A DNA stretch of 7,112 bases from Terriglobus sp. Its GTDB lineage: Bacteria > Acidobacteriota > Terriglobia > Terriglobales > Acidobacteriaceae. The stretch's first letter is position 1. Every line of letters begins with the position of its first letter. This document shows, in pieces, positions 1 through 6,173 of the stretch. Location of the stretch: NCBI GenBank assembly GCA_023265355.1, contig JAHFTZ010000115.1, forward strand, positions 1-7,112. Direction: 5' to 3'. Position numbers and translations under genes: made by a program. The notes below the pieces were generated by a model, which saw nothing but the letters and a program-made list of their open reading frames with translations, was not told where the DNA came from and searched no databases.

Positions 1-320
1 GCAGGCGGAGCGCTTCCACACGGATTTGAGATCGTAGAAGCGGTCCCAGACGCCCTGGGTTCGTTCCCTAATCTCATCAGAACTCATCGACGGATGCGGC
101 GTAAACATCTTTGGGCGAATGGCCGTGGGGATCAGCCAGTAGCGCGTGATGGGGATGCCTCCGACCATCTCTGGATTTTCCGCCTGCTCCTTTTCCCATC
201 GCCCGAAGTCGACCGTGCCTGGGAAGGGCGTCATCATGACGAACTGCGCAAAGGTAACGCCCGCTTTGAGCGCCAGTTCGACGGTGGCGCCGAAGGTGCT
301 TGGCTTGTCCGTAGGCAGGC
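1..320 (-). pseudogene. C-terminal part of the radical SAM gene, displaced by a -1 frameshift; runs off the left edge
   Basis: Reading 318 down to 1 on the minus strand in the frame whose codons fill 316-318 to 1-3 gives 106 residues without a stop, beginning LPTDKPSTFGATVELALKAG and containing VMMTPFPGTVDFGRW, ITRYWLIPTA and MFTPHPSMSSDEIRER. This is what is expected after the SAM barrel: a strand ending in GLPTD, then TPFPGT. It joins the upstream frame (GSFIF) if one G is restored between ttt and gcc on the minus strand, giving IFGLPTD. The simplest reading is therefore one lost base near position 320. It could be a real inactivating mutation or a sequencing or assembly error. The frame is still open at position 1, so the true C-terminus lies outside the window. 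No slippery heptamer is visible that would suggest programmed frameshifting. Confidence 0.8.
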
Positions 321-1313
321 AAAGATGAAAGAGCCGAGGACGTGCACACCGTGTTCGCGGAAGGTCTGGAGCTGCTGCACGAGGCGGTCGCCGGAGTAGT
401 TGAAGTCTCTGAAGACGGCCTTGAGGCCTTCGGGGGTGACTGCCTCTACGCCGACGAGCGCGCCCTTGATGTTGGCGCGGCGCATGGCGTCGAGGTACTC
501 CGTGTCTTCGGCGGACTCCATGGTGATCTGGGTGAAGAAGACCATGTCCTTGGGCAGCTTGGCGAGTTCGGCCATCAGAGAGAAGCGTTCCGCGCGGGTG
601 GCGAGGAGCGATTCCAGCTTCTCTGCGTTGTTCTGTTCCCGCGCGAGGCGGAGGTCTGTGAGCGTGACAGGGTAGAAGTTGTCGTCCGCGAGAGCGATGA
701 AGCGGAAGCCAAGGCGACGGAGGTCGATGATCTCGTCGATGACTTTTTCGAAGGAGCGCTGCCGCGGCTTTTGCCCATCGGTGCGCCAGACGGAGCAGAA
801 GGAGCAGTGCTTGGGGCAGCCACGGATCGTCTGCACAGAGGCCCACATATATTTGTCCGTCTGCATGAGATCCCAGCGGGCGGCCAGGAAGTCGTCGCCT
901 TCGATCTTGCCGCCGTCGTAGATGCGGCCTGCGCAGCCCGCCTGAATGTCGCGGAGGACCTGTCCCCAGGCGATGTCGCCATCACCTTTGACGACGACGT
1001 CCGCCGCCCCGTACGCGAAGGGCTCTTCGGGGAAGAGCGTGGCGTGAATGCCGCCGTAGACCACGGTCGCGCCGCGCTCGTGCGCAAGCCGACCGACTTC
1101 GTAGCCGCGCAGGGCGTTTCCGGTGTGGACGCTGATGCCTACGATGTCTCCGGCATGAATCGTTTCAGGATCGAGCTGCTCAATCGACTCGTCTACCAGG
1201 GTAGGATCGCCCATGGAGCGGGGCGTGGCTGCAGCCAGAACGAAAAGCCAACGTGGCGTGATGACAGCGGTCCCAAAAGAGTTATCGCTTGGATTCACGA
1301 GGTGCACAATCAT
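234..1313 (-). CDS. B12-binding-type radical SAM protein, frameshifted (main part)
   Basis: As read literally this frame gives 359 residues, but only about the first 331 are genuine. The N-terminal ~150 residues look like the Rossmann-type cobalamin-binding domain that precedes the radical SAM core in this superfamily: MIVHLVNPSD start, GGIHATLFPEE at ~87-97, and a GDGD segment at ~110. I do not see the DxHxxG base-off B12 motif, so cofactor binding is uncertain. The core has CPKHCSFC, the CxxxCxxC loop for the 4Fe-4S cluster and S-adenosylmethionine, with Cys166, Cys170 and Cys173. Such proteins do radical chemistry in the cytoplasm; the substrate cannot be read here. ATG 1313 is chosen because GGGAG at 1322-1326 lies 8 nt upstream and the family-like start follows. 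ATG 1331 is six codons earlier, also has a passable AGGGA, and remains possible. After Phe331 (codon 321-323) the frame leaves the family pattern and adds about 28 unrelated residues. The gene is divergent from the amine oxidase gene. Confidence 0.85.
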   Translation of the reverse strand: MIVHLVNPSDNSFGTAVITPRWLFVLAAATPRSMGDPTLVDESIEQLDPETIHAGDIVGISVHTGNALRGYEVGRLAHERGATVVYGGIHATLFPEEPFAYGAADVVVKGDGDIAWGQVLRDIQAGCAGRIYDGGKIEGDDFLAARWDLMQTDKYMWASVQTIRGCPKHCSFCSVWRTDGQKPRQRSFEKVIDEIIDLRRLGFRFIALADDNFYPVTLTDLRLAREQNNAEKLESLLATRAERFSLMAELAKLPKDMVFFTQITMESAEDTEYLDAMRRANIKGALVGVEAVTPEGLKAVFRDFNYSGDRLVQQLQTFREHGVHVLGSFIFACLRTSQAPSAPPSNWRSKRALPLRSSS

Positions 1314-1370
1314 GCGCGGCGCTCCCAGCATTCCGGTAGTCCCTGGGCCTGAAGAAGCGGCGATCCCCAG

Positions 1371-1376
1371 AGGAGG
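1371..1376 (+). promoter_or_regulatory. Perfect Shine-Dalgarno sequence 8 nt before an in-frame ATG (1385)
   Basis: AGGAGG, extended to AGGAGGTGA at 1371-1379, matches the full anti-Shine-Dalgarno end of 16S rRNA. It is followed at ideal spacing by ATG 1385, which is in frame with the amine oxidase 82 codons upstream of the start I prefer. It may be an alternative start giving a long hydrophobic N-terminal extension, or a chance match. See the amine oxidase entry. Confidence 0.4.
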
Positions 1377-1618
1377 TGACGTGCATGGTTGCGCCCAGCG
1401 AAAGATCGTTTCGCGCGGGGCTGTCTGGAGCATACGCCTTGTGTATCCTGTCAGGCATATCTTCACGGCGCGGCTTACGAACTAATCTTTGTGAACTCAA
1501 TCCGGTTTTCATAGGACAAAGGTCTCTCCCTGTTTTCCTCTGTGGCATGATGGGAGAAACTTTCGCCAAAATCCTTCTGACCGCCTGTCTCTACGCGGTG
1601 CTAACGGAATTTCTTTCA

Positions 1619-1625
1619 AGAGGAG
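1619..1625 (+). promoter_or_regulatory. Ribosome binding site deciding the TTG start of the amine oxidase
   Basis: AGAGGAG lies 5 nt before TTG 1631. It supports a TTG start that puts a Sec-type signal peptide exactly at the N-terminus. The next in-frame ATG, at 1691, would remove the hydrophobic core of that signal. Confidence 0.55.
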
Positions 1626-1630
1626 CTCGA

Positions 1631-3595
1631 TTGAAGCTACTGGATCTCAGAGGGTGCGTTTTACTGGCTTCCGTTTTTTGTTCCGTGGCGATGCGGTCCC
1701 AGGCGCGTGCGCCGCAGCATCCGCTGGATGCGCTGACGACGGAGGAGTACTGGACTGCTCATGAGGTCCTGCAAAAGAGCGGGCACCTTTCGGAGAAGAC
1801 CTATGTGTCGACGCTGCTGCTGCATGAGCCCCTGAAGAGTACCGTGCTCGCCTGGAAGGTCGGTGATGCCATTCCACGCGAGGCGGATGTCGTTCTTGAA
1901 GCCGAGGGAAAGACCGTGGAGTCACGTGTCGATCTGGCAGCGCGCAAACTCGAGTTCTGGAAGATTATCGAAGGGGCGCAGGCTCCTTTTACGAACACCG
2001 AGATGGACGCGATTGCGGACGTGGCAAAGAAAGACCCACGCGTTCTGGCGGGGCTGAAGGCGCGCGGGATTACCGACCTGAGCACAGTGCATTGCCAGCC
2101 GATTCCGCTAACCTTCCGCGTGTTTCCGGAGGAAGAGGGACACCGCATCGGATATGGAACATGCACGGACGAGCGCGGTGCGTATCACTATTGGGGAAGG
2201 ACGATTGAAAACCTCTACATCCTCGTTGATGTGACGGCGGAGAAGGTCTTGAACGTTGTGGATCGTGGACCCATCCCGATGCCGACTGGAGATGCGAGTT
2301 TTGAGGAGGCGGAGGCGACGCCGCGCGAAGGTACTACTCCGCTGCTCGTGACGCAGCCGATGGGGCCTGGCTACAGGATCAACAAAGGCGAGGTGTCCTG
2401 GCAGAACTGGCACTTCCGCTTCCGCCTGGATCCGCGTGTGGGCGTGGTGGTGAATCTGGCGAAGTATCAGGACGGCGACCGGCTGCGGTCGGTGATGTAT
2501 GAGGGATCGCTCTCTGAGATGTACGTTCCTTATATGGATAAGGATCCGGGATGGAGCTGGCGCGCGTTTCTGGATGCGGGAGAGTTTCTACAGGGTGGAC
2601 TAATTAAGCCACTGACGTCGGACGACTGCCCGGAGCGCGCGCAGTACTTCAATGGACTGGTGCCCTCGGATACGGGTAGTCCTATGCTGAAGCCGCGTCT
2701 GGCCTGCATCTTTGAGCGCACACTGGATAACCCTTCGTGGAGGCACGGGGAGCCCGATCTCATCAGTGGACGGCCCAGCCGCGAACTCGTCTTGCGGACG
2801 GCGGCAGTGGTTGGCAACTATGACTACGTGCTGGACTGGGTCTTCCAGCAGGACGGAACGATTCGCGTGGCGGTGGGTGCGACTGGCATCGTGGAGACGA
2901 AGGGTGTGAAGGAAGACCACGTCGAGCATGCCATGGAGGACGGTCCAGCGAAGCCCGAGTATGGAACGCTGGTCGCACCGCACCTGCTGGCCGTAAATCA
3001 CGACCATTATTTTTCGTATCGCCTGGATCTGGATGTGGACGGGCAGAGCAACAGCTTCATGATCGACCGTCTGGTTCCGCAGAAGGTCGAAGGCGCTGTG
3101 CGAAAGAGCATCTGGGCGGATGAGTCGTCGATGGCGCACACGGAGAGGGACGCGATCCTAGACCTCGATCCCAAGCGGCCAGGGATGTGGCACTTTATCA
3201 ATCCCGCGCAGCACGGCGCGATGGGCTATCCGACGGGTTACGAGATCATGCCGGGGGCGACGGGGATGGCGTTCGCGGCAGAGGACGATCCCGCGCAGCG
3301 CATGGGTCAGTTCGCGACGCACCAGATCTGGGTGACTCCTTATATGCCGGAGGAACGTTACGCGGGCGGAACCTATGTGACCAGCGGAAAGGGCATGGAC
3401 GGTCTACCCGCGTGGACGGCGGCGAACCGCAAGATCGAGAACACCGATATTGTGGCCTGGTATACGCTCGGGTTTCATCACGTGGTGCGGCTGGAAGACT
3501 GGCCGGTCATGCCGACGATGTGGCATGACTTCCTGATTCGGCCGATGAACTTCTTGGACAGAAATCCCGTCCTGACGCTGCCGCACCAGCCTTGA
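1631..3595 (+). CDS. Secreted copper-containing (TPQ) primary-amine oxidase
   Basis: The 654-residue product oxidises primary amines with O2 and water to aldehyde, ammonia and H2O2. Its length is close to Arthrobacter-type enzymes (~640). The TTG start gives a signal peptide: Lys2/Arg7, hydrophobic residues ~9-20, and likely cleavage after SQA near residue 25; the enzyme is probably periplasmic. Family landmarks are all present. The catalytic base is Asp315 in FLDAGEF. The TPQ precursor is Tyr397 in NYDY, 82 residues later. Copper ligands are His457 and His459 (HDH) and His617 (second His of FHH, before RLEDWPVMP). The usual disulfide pair is Cys333/Cys359. The C-terminus matches the family pattern (FLDRNPVLTLP). 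Around TPQ it resembles E. coli TynA (DWVF, GATGI). One oddity is Val393, four residues before TPQ, where Ser/Thr is normal. The substrate is unknown. ATG 1385 with a perfect Shine-Dalgarno is an alternative start. The gene ends 9 bp from the convergent SIS gene, with no evident terminator. Confidence 0.93.
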   Translation: MKLLDLRGCVLLASVFCSVAMRSQARAPQHPLDALTTEEYWTAHEVLQKSGHLSEKTYVSTLLLHEPLKSTVLAWKVGDAIPREADVVLEAEGKTVESRVDLAARKLEFWKIIEGAQAPFTNTEMDAIADVAKKDPRVLAGLKARGITDLSTVHCQPIPLTFRVFPEEEGHRIGYGTCTDERGAYHYWGRTIENLYILVDVTAEKVLNVVDRGPIPMPTGDASFEEAEATPREGTTPLLVTQPMGPGYRINKGEVSWQNWHFRFRLDPRVGVVVNLAKYQDGDRLRSVMYEGSLSEMYVPYMDKDPGWSWRAFLDAGEFLQGGLIKPLTSDDCPERAQYFNGLVPSDTGSPMLKPRLACIFERTLDNPSWRHGEPDLISGRPSRELVLRTAAVVGNYDYVLDWVFQQDGTIRVAVGATGIVETKGVKEDHVEHAMEDGPAKPEYGTLVAPHLLAVNHDHYFSYRLDLDVDGQSNSFMIDRLVPQKVEGAVRKSIWADESSMAHTERDAILDLDPKRPGMWHFINPAQHGAMGYPTGYEIMPGATGMAFAAEDDPAQRMGQFATHQIWVTPYMPEERYAGGTYVTSGKGMDGLPAWTAANRKIENTDIVAWYTLGFHHVVRLEDWPVMPTMWHDFLIRPMNFLDRNPVLTLPHQP

Positions 3596-3604
3596 CCGCG
3601 TTGC

Positions 3605-4705
3605 TTACTGCACCATCTCGCCATAGGCGAAGCGCGGCGGAAGGCGGCAACCGTTGCGCTCGATCATGGCGAGGGTAAGCGCCTGTGGGACGAGGATGGA
3701 CGTGATGCCCTCCCAGGGCTCGGCGACGGCTTCGACTTTGATTGGGAGAAGTTGTTCGGTTCGTTCATGGTCTTCGCTTGAGATGAGAACCACCTTGCCA
3801 CCGCGTTTGTTACACTCTGCTGCGAGTTTGATCCCGAGATCCGCAGCACGTCCGAGTGCGAAGATCATGGCGACGTGGGTGCCATCGACATCGAGATTCG
3901 GTCCGTGGCGGAAGCCTGCGCCTGTATGCGGCGCTGCGCGGAAGCCGCTCATCTCGCGGATGGTGAGCGCGCCCATGATGGCTCCGCCGTAAGCTGCGCC
4001 GCGACCGATGAGTTCGATGTTCGCAGCGCCGCGCGTGAAGGCTTCGAGCTCGTCCCGCATGGAGAAGATGGGATCGAGATGGTTCGTGAAGACATCGATG
4101 GCGTGCTCTGCGTCGTCCTGCCAGGGAAGCTTGAGGATCTCCGACGCGAGGATGATGGTAGCGGCGGTGGAATTCGTGTAGGTCTTCGTGGCGTTGCCAT
4201 ACTCCGGTCCTGCGAGGATAGGGAGCTTATTCTCAGCGAGGCCCCAGCAGGTGCTGGCGGAGTTATTGCAGAGCAGGGCCGCTGGCTGTTTGGTGTCACG
4301 CTTGATGAGTTCGACGAGCTCTGCGCTCTCTCCCGAAGTGGTGAGCAGGACGGAGAGCGCGGCCTCATCCCATACGGGCTTGCCGTAGTGCAGCCACTCT
4401 CCGGCGTCGAGGCTGAAGGCCGGGCGTCCATTCGATTGCAGGTGGATGGAGCCGCTGATGGACGAGCAGAGCGAACCGCCCATGCCGATCCAGAGTACTG
4501 GACTGGAGGTGTTTGCCGCTTCGCTAATCTTTTTGAGCTGCGCTTGGACCGCCGCGTTGTTGGAATAGGTCTGAAGAAGATCCCGCAGTCTTGACGGCTG
4601 TTCACGACACTCATGCTCGAGGATCTGCGTACCGTTGTACGAGAGGAGTTCCTTCGACGGCTCGATGCCGTTAATCCAACGCGGTGCGGGTTTATTCTGA
4701 CTCAT
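3605..4705 (-). CDS. Two-SIS-domain phosphosugar isomerase/deaminase/deglycase-like protein (GlmS isomerase half)
   Basis: This 366-residue cytoplasmic protein matches the isomerase half of GlmS and its relatives AgaS and FrlB/FraB. The N-terminal segment ILEHECREQPSRL (~28-40) is the family's EI-EQP helix. SIS domain 1 has GMGGS at 74-78 and TSGES at 123-127, the phosphosugar-binding loops. SIS domain 2 has GRGAAYGGAIMGAL at ~234-247, then Glu251 and His267 in GFRHGP. Glu251 and His267 are 16 residues apart, the spacing of the catalytic pair in E. coli GlmS (Glu488/His504) and Salmonella FraB (Glu214/His230). There is no N-terminal glutaminase domain. The C-terminus (PPRFAYGEMVQ) lacks the lysine that aligns with GlmS Lys603, so glucosamine-6-phosphate synthesis is unlikely. 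Isomerisation, deamination or deglycation of a phosphorylated sugar is more likely. ATG 4705 has AGGAA about 10 nt upstream. It is divergent from a sugar porter and kinase, which supports a catabolic role. The exact substrate is not determined. Confidence 0.85.
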   Translation of the reverse strand: MSQNKPAPRWINGIEPSKELLSYNGTQILEHECREQPSRLRDLLQTYSNNAAVQAQLKKISEAANTSSPVLWIGMGGSLCSSISGSIHLQSNGRPAFSLDAGEWLHYGKPVWDEAALSVLLTTSGESAELVELIKRDTKQPAALLCNNSASTCWGLAENKLPILAGPEYGNATKTYTNSTAATIILASEILKLPWQDDAEHAIDVFTNHLDPIFSMRDELEAFTRGAANIELIGRGAAYGGAIMGALTIREMSGFRAAPHTGAGFRHGPNLDVDGTHVAMIFALGRAADLGIKLAAECNKRGGKVVLISSEDHERTEQLLPIKVEAVAEPWEGITSILVPQALTLAMIERNGCRLPPRFAYGEMVQ

Positions 4706-4796
4706 CGATTTCTTTCCTGCTCTAGGCCAAATGACTCGCGGTGGGCGCGACGTTCAAAGGCTATCATTCGAACGAATACCAACCGAGGTGTTTTCC
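4706..4796. promoter_or_regulatory. Divergent promoter region of the sugar catabolic unit
   Basis: About 91 bp separate the SIS start from the preferred porter start, so promoters for both directions and any operator should lie here. I see no convincing -35/-10 pair in either direction. The most notable element is the short inverted repeat at 4766-4777, listed separately. The Shine-Dalgarno for the SIS gene lies at its left end, and GAGG at 4785-4788 serves the porter. Confidence 0.4.
4766..4777. repeat. Inverted repeat ATTCG-AA-CGAAT, candidate operator half-site pair
   Basis: Two 5-bp arms, ATTCG and CGAAT, are separated by AA in the centre of the divergent intergenic region. The position suits a regulator controlling both directions. 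The repeat is short, does not extend into the flanks, and could be chance. No regulator gene is in the window. Confidence 0.25.
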
Positions 4797-6173
4797 TTGT
4801 CCAGCTCGCATGTGATGGCGAAGCCGCGTGTGAATCGCGGATTCTTGTGGAGAGTTTCTCTGATCGCCGGTCTGGGCGGTATCTTGTACGGATTCGATGT
4901 CGGCATCATCGCGGCTGCGCTGGTCTTTGTGCGCAGCACGTTTGCATTGTCCACGCAGATGCAGGAGCTGGTGGTCAGCGTGGTGCCGATGGGCACGATG
5001 GCGGGTGCGATTCTCGGCGGCATCGTCTCGGACAGGCTGGGACGCCGGTCTACGCTGCTTTGGTCCGGAGCGATCTTCATCTTCGGCTCGATCCTGGCTC
5101 CGGTTTCACCCAATGTTGCCACGTTGATTGTGGCCCGTCTGCTGCTGGGTGTGGCGATCGGTTTTACTTCGGTGACCGCGCCTGTCTATGTCTCCGAGCT
5201 TGCGCCGCCGCAGTCGCGTGGAACGCTGATCGGGTTCTACCAGTTCGCCCTGACGCTTGGGATTGTGCTGGCGAATGTAGTGGGCTACTGGCTGGCCGGG
5301 CAGCATGCCTGGAGGCTGATGTTCGGTCTGGGTGCTTTCCCTGCGGTGGTATTTTTCTTCCTCGTGTTGACCGTGCCGGAGAGTCCGCGCTGGCTCTATG
5401 CGCAGGGTCGGGTGAAGGAAGCAAAGAAGGTTCTGCTCTCGTACACCGATGAAGAGGGAGCGAAAGAGCTGCTGGCAGACATCGAAGTAGCGTCCAGAAC
5501 CAAGGTGGACCAGAGGTGGAGCGTGCTTTGGACGCCCGCGGTGCGACGTGGCCTTTTGATTGCAGTGGGCTTTGTGGTGCTGCAGCAGTTCACCGGGATC
5601 AACGCGGTGATCTACTACGGCCCGCACATCTTCGCTCTGGCTGGGATTACCTCGAATGAGAATGCGATCTTCGCAGCGCTGCTGGTCAGTGTGATGAATA
5701 TGCTGGCGACGGTGATCGCGTTGTTCCTGGTCGATCGGCTGGGGCGCAAGCCGCTGCTCTACGCGGGTCTGAGCGGAATGATGGCCTCTCTGTTTGTACT
5801 GGCCTATTCGTTTCAGCACGCCGCGGCACTCGGACATTCGATGGGTGTGGTGGCGACGGCGTGCCTGGTGGTTTACATTACATGCTGCGCGGCGAGCATG
5901 GGGCCGATTGCGTGGATCCTGGTCTCCGAGGTATTTCCTCTGCGCGTGCGCGGGCGTGGAGCTGCCGCCGCAACGCTGGGATACGGGATCTCCAATACTG
6001 TGGTCTCTCTGACTTTTCTTTCTGTCTTGCAAAGGGTGGGTACGGCGATGACGTTCGCGATGTTTGGTCTGTGTTGTCTGGTGACGCTGGCGTTTGTGCG
6101 TTGGGTGGTGCCTGAGACGAAGGGGATGGAGCTGGAGAGCATCAGCGCGGCACCCGCGGAGCTGCTTTCGTGA
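4797..6173 (+). CDS. MFS sugar:proton symporter, sugar porter family
   Basis: The 458-residue product is an inner-membrane, 12-helix sugar porter of the XylE/GLUT group. Signature motifs occur in order: GFD with Asp34 in helix 1 (XylE Asp27 proton site), DRLGRR 79-84 in loop 2-3, Arg114 in helix 4 (RLLLG), VSELAPPQSRG at ~132-142, Gln149 in helix 5, PESPRWL 194-200, QQFTGIN 263-269 in helix 7 (sugar-binding Gln/Gln/Asn), DRLGRK 313-318 in loop 8-9, SEVFPLRVRGRG at ~377-388 and PETKG 439-443 after helix 12. These indicate proton-coupled uptake of a mono- or disaccharide; specificity cannot be read. I prefer TTG 4797 because GAGG (4785-4788) lies 8 nt upstream and it leaves promoter space. ATG 4815 has no Shine-Dalgarno. 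ATG 4731 has only a weak one and would leave 25 bp to the divergent gene. The stop overlaps the kinase GTG start by 4 bp, so the two are translationally coupled. Confidence 0.92.
   Translation: MSSSHVMAKPRVNRGFLWRVSLIAGLGGILYGFDVGIIAAALVFVRSTFALSTQMQELVVSVVPMGTMAGAILGGIVSDRLGRRSTLLWSGAIFIFGSILAPVSPNVATLIVARLLLGVAIGFTSVTAPVYVSELAPPQSRGTLIGFYQFALTLGIVLANVVGYWLAGQHAWRLMFGLGAFPAVVFFFLVLTVPESPRWLYAQGRVKEAKKVLLSYTDEEGAKELLADIEVASRTKVDQRWSVLWTPAVRRGLLIAVGFVVLQQFTGINAVIYYGPHIFALAGITSNENAIFAALLVSVMNMLATVIALFLVDRLGRKPLLYAGLSGMMASLFVLAYSFQHAAALGHSMGVVATACLVVYITCCAASMGPIAWILVSEVFPLRVRGRGAAAATLGYGISNTVVSLTFLSVLQRVGTAMTFAMFGLCCLVTLAFVRWVVPETKGMELESISAAPAELLS

Larger units (their letters stand above)
1314..1630. 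promoter_or_regulatory. Intergenic leader between divergent radical SAM and amine oxidase genes
   Basis: These ~317 bases separate two divergent starts, so they should hold promoters for both. The part from about 1471 to 1620 is visibly richer in A and T than the flanking genes, as expected for a promoter region. I find only weak -35/-10 candidates, for example TTGTGA at 1489-1494 followed 17 nt later by TAGGAC on the plus strand, and I do not trust any of them. The plus-strand frame of the amine oxidase stays open through most of this stretch (from 1376), but its codons include rare-looking ones (ATA, AGA, TTA) and show less G/C at third positions than the gene itself. I treat it as probably non-coding. 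No tRNA, small RNA or hairpin with a T-tract was recognised. Confidence 0.45.

Noticed and set aside
315..330. Programmed ribosomal frameshift in the radical SAM gene
   Set aside because: The minus-strand context ATCTTTGCCTG has no slippery heptamer or evident downstream stimulatory structure; an indel is simpler.
77..349. Minus-strand 90-codon open frame near the left edge
   Set aside because: It is in the third frame, not the one that continues the radical SAM protein; its Arg/His-rich product resembles nothing.
342..1352. Plus-strand open frame of 336 codons opposite the radical SAM gene
   Set aside because: It is antisense to a gene with clear family motifs; its Ala/Asp/Val/Glu-rich product has no recognisable domain and is a by-product of high GC codon use.
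3618..3630. TCGCC-ATA-GGCGA hairpin as a terminator between convergent genes
   Set aside because: The stem is only 5 bp, lies inside the SIS coding sequence and has no T-tract on either strand.
3875..5452. Plus-strand open frames at 3875-4594 and 4613-5452
   Set aside because: The first is antisense to the SIS gene; the second spans the divergent intergenic region and overlaps the porter out of frame. Neither shows family motifs.
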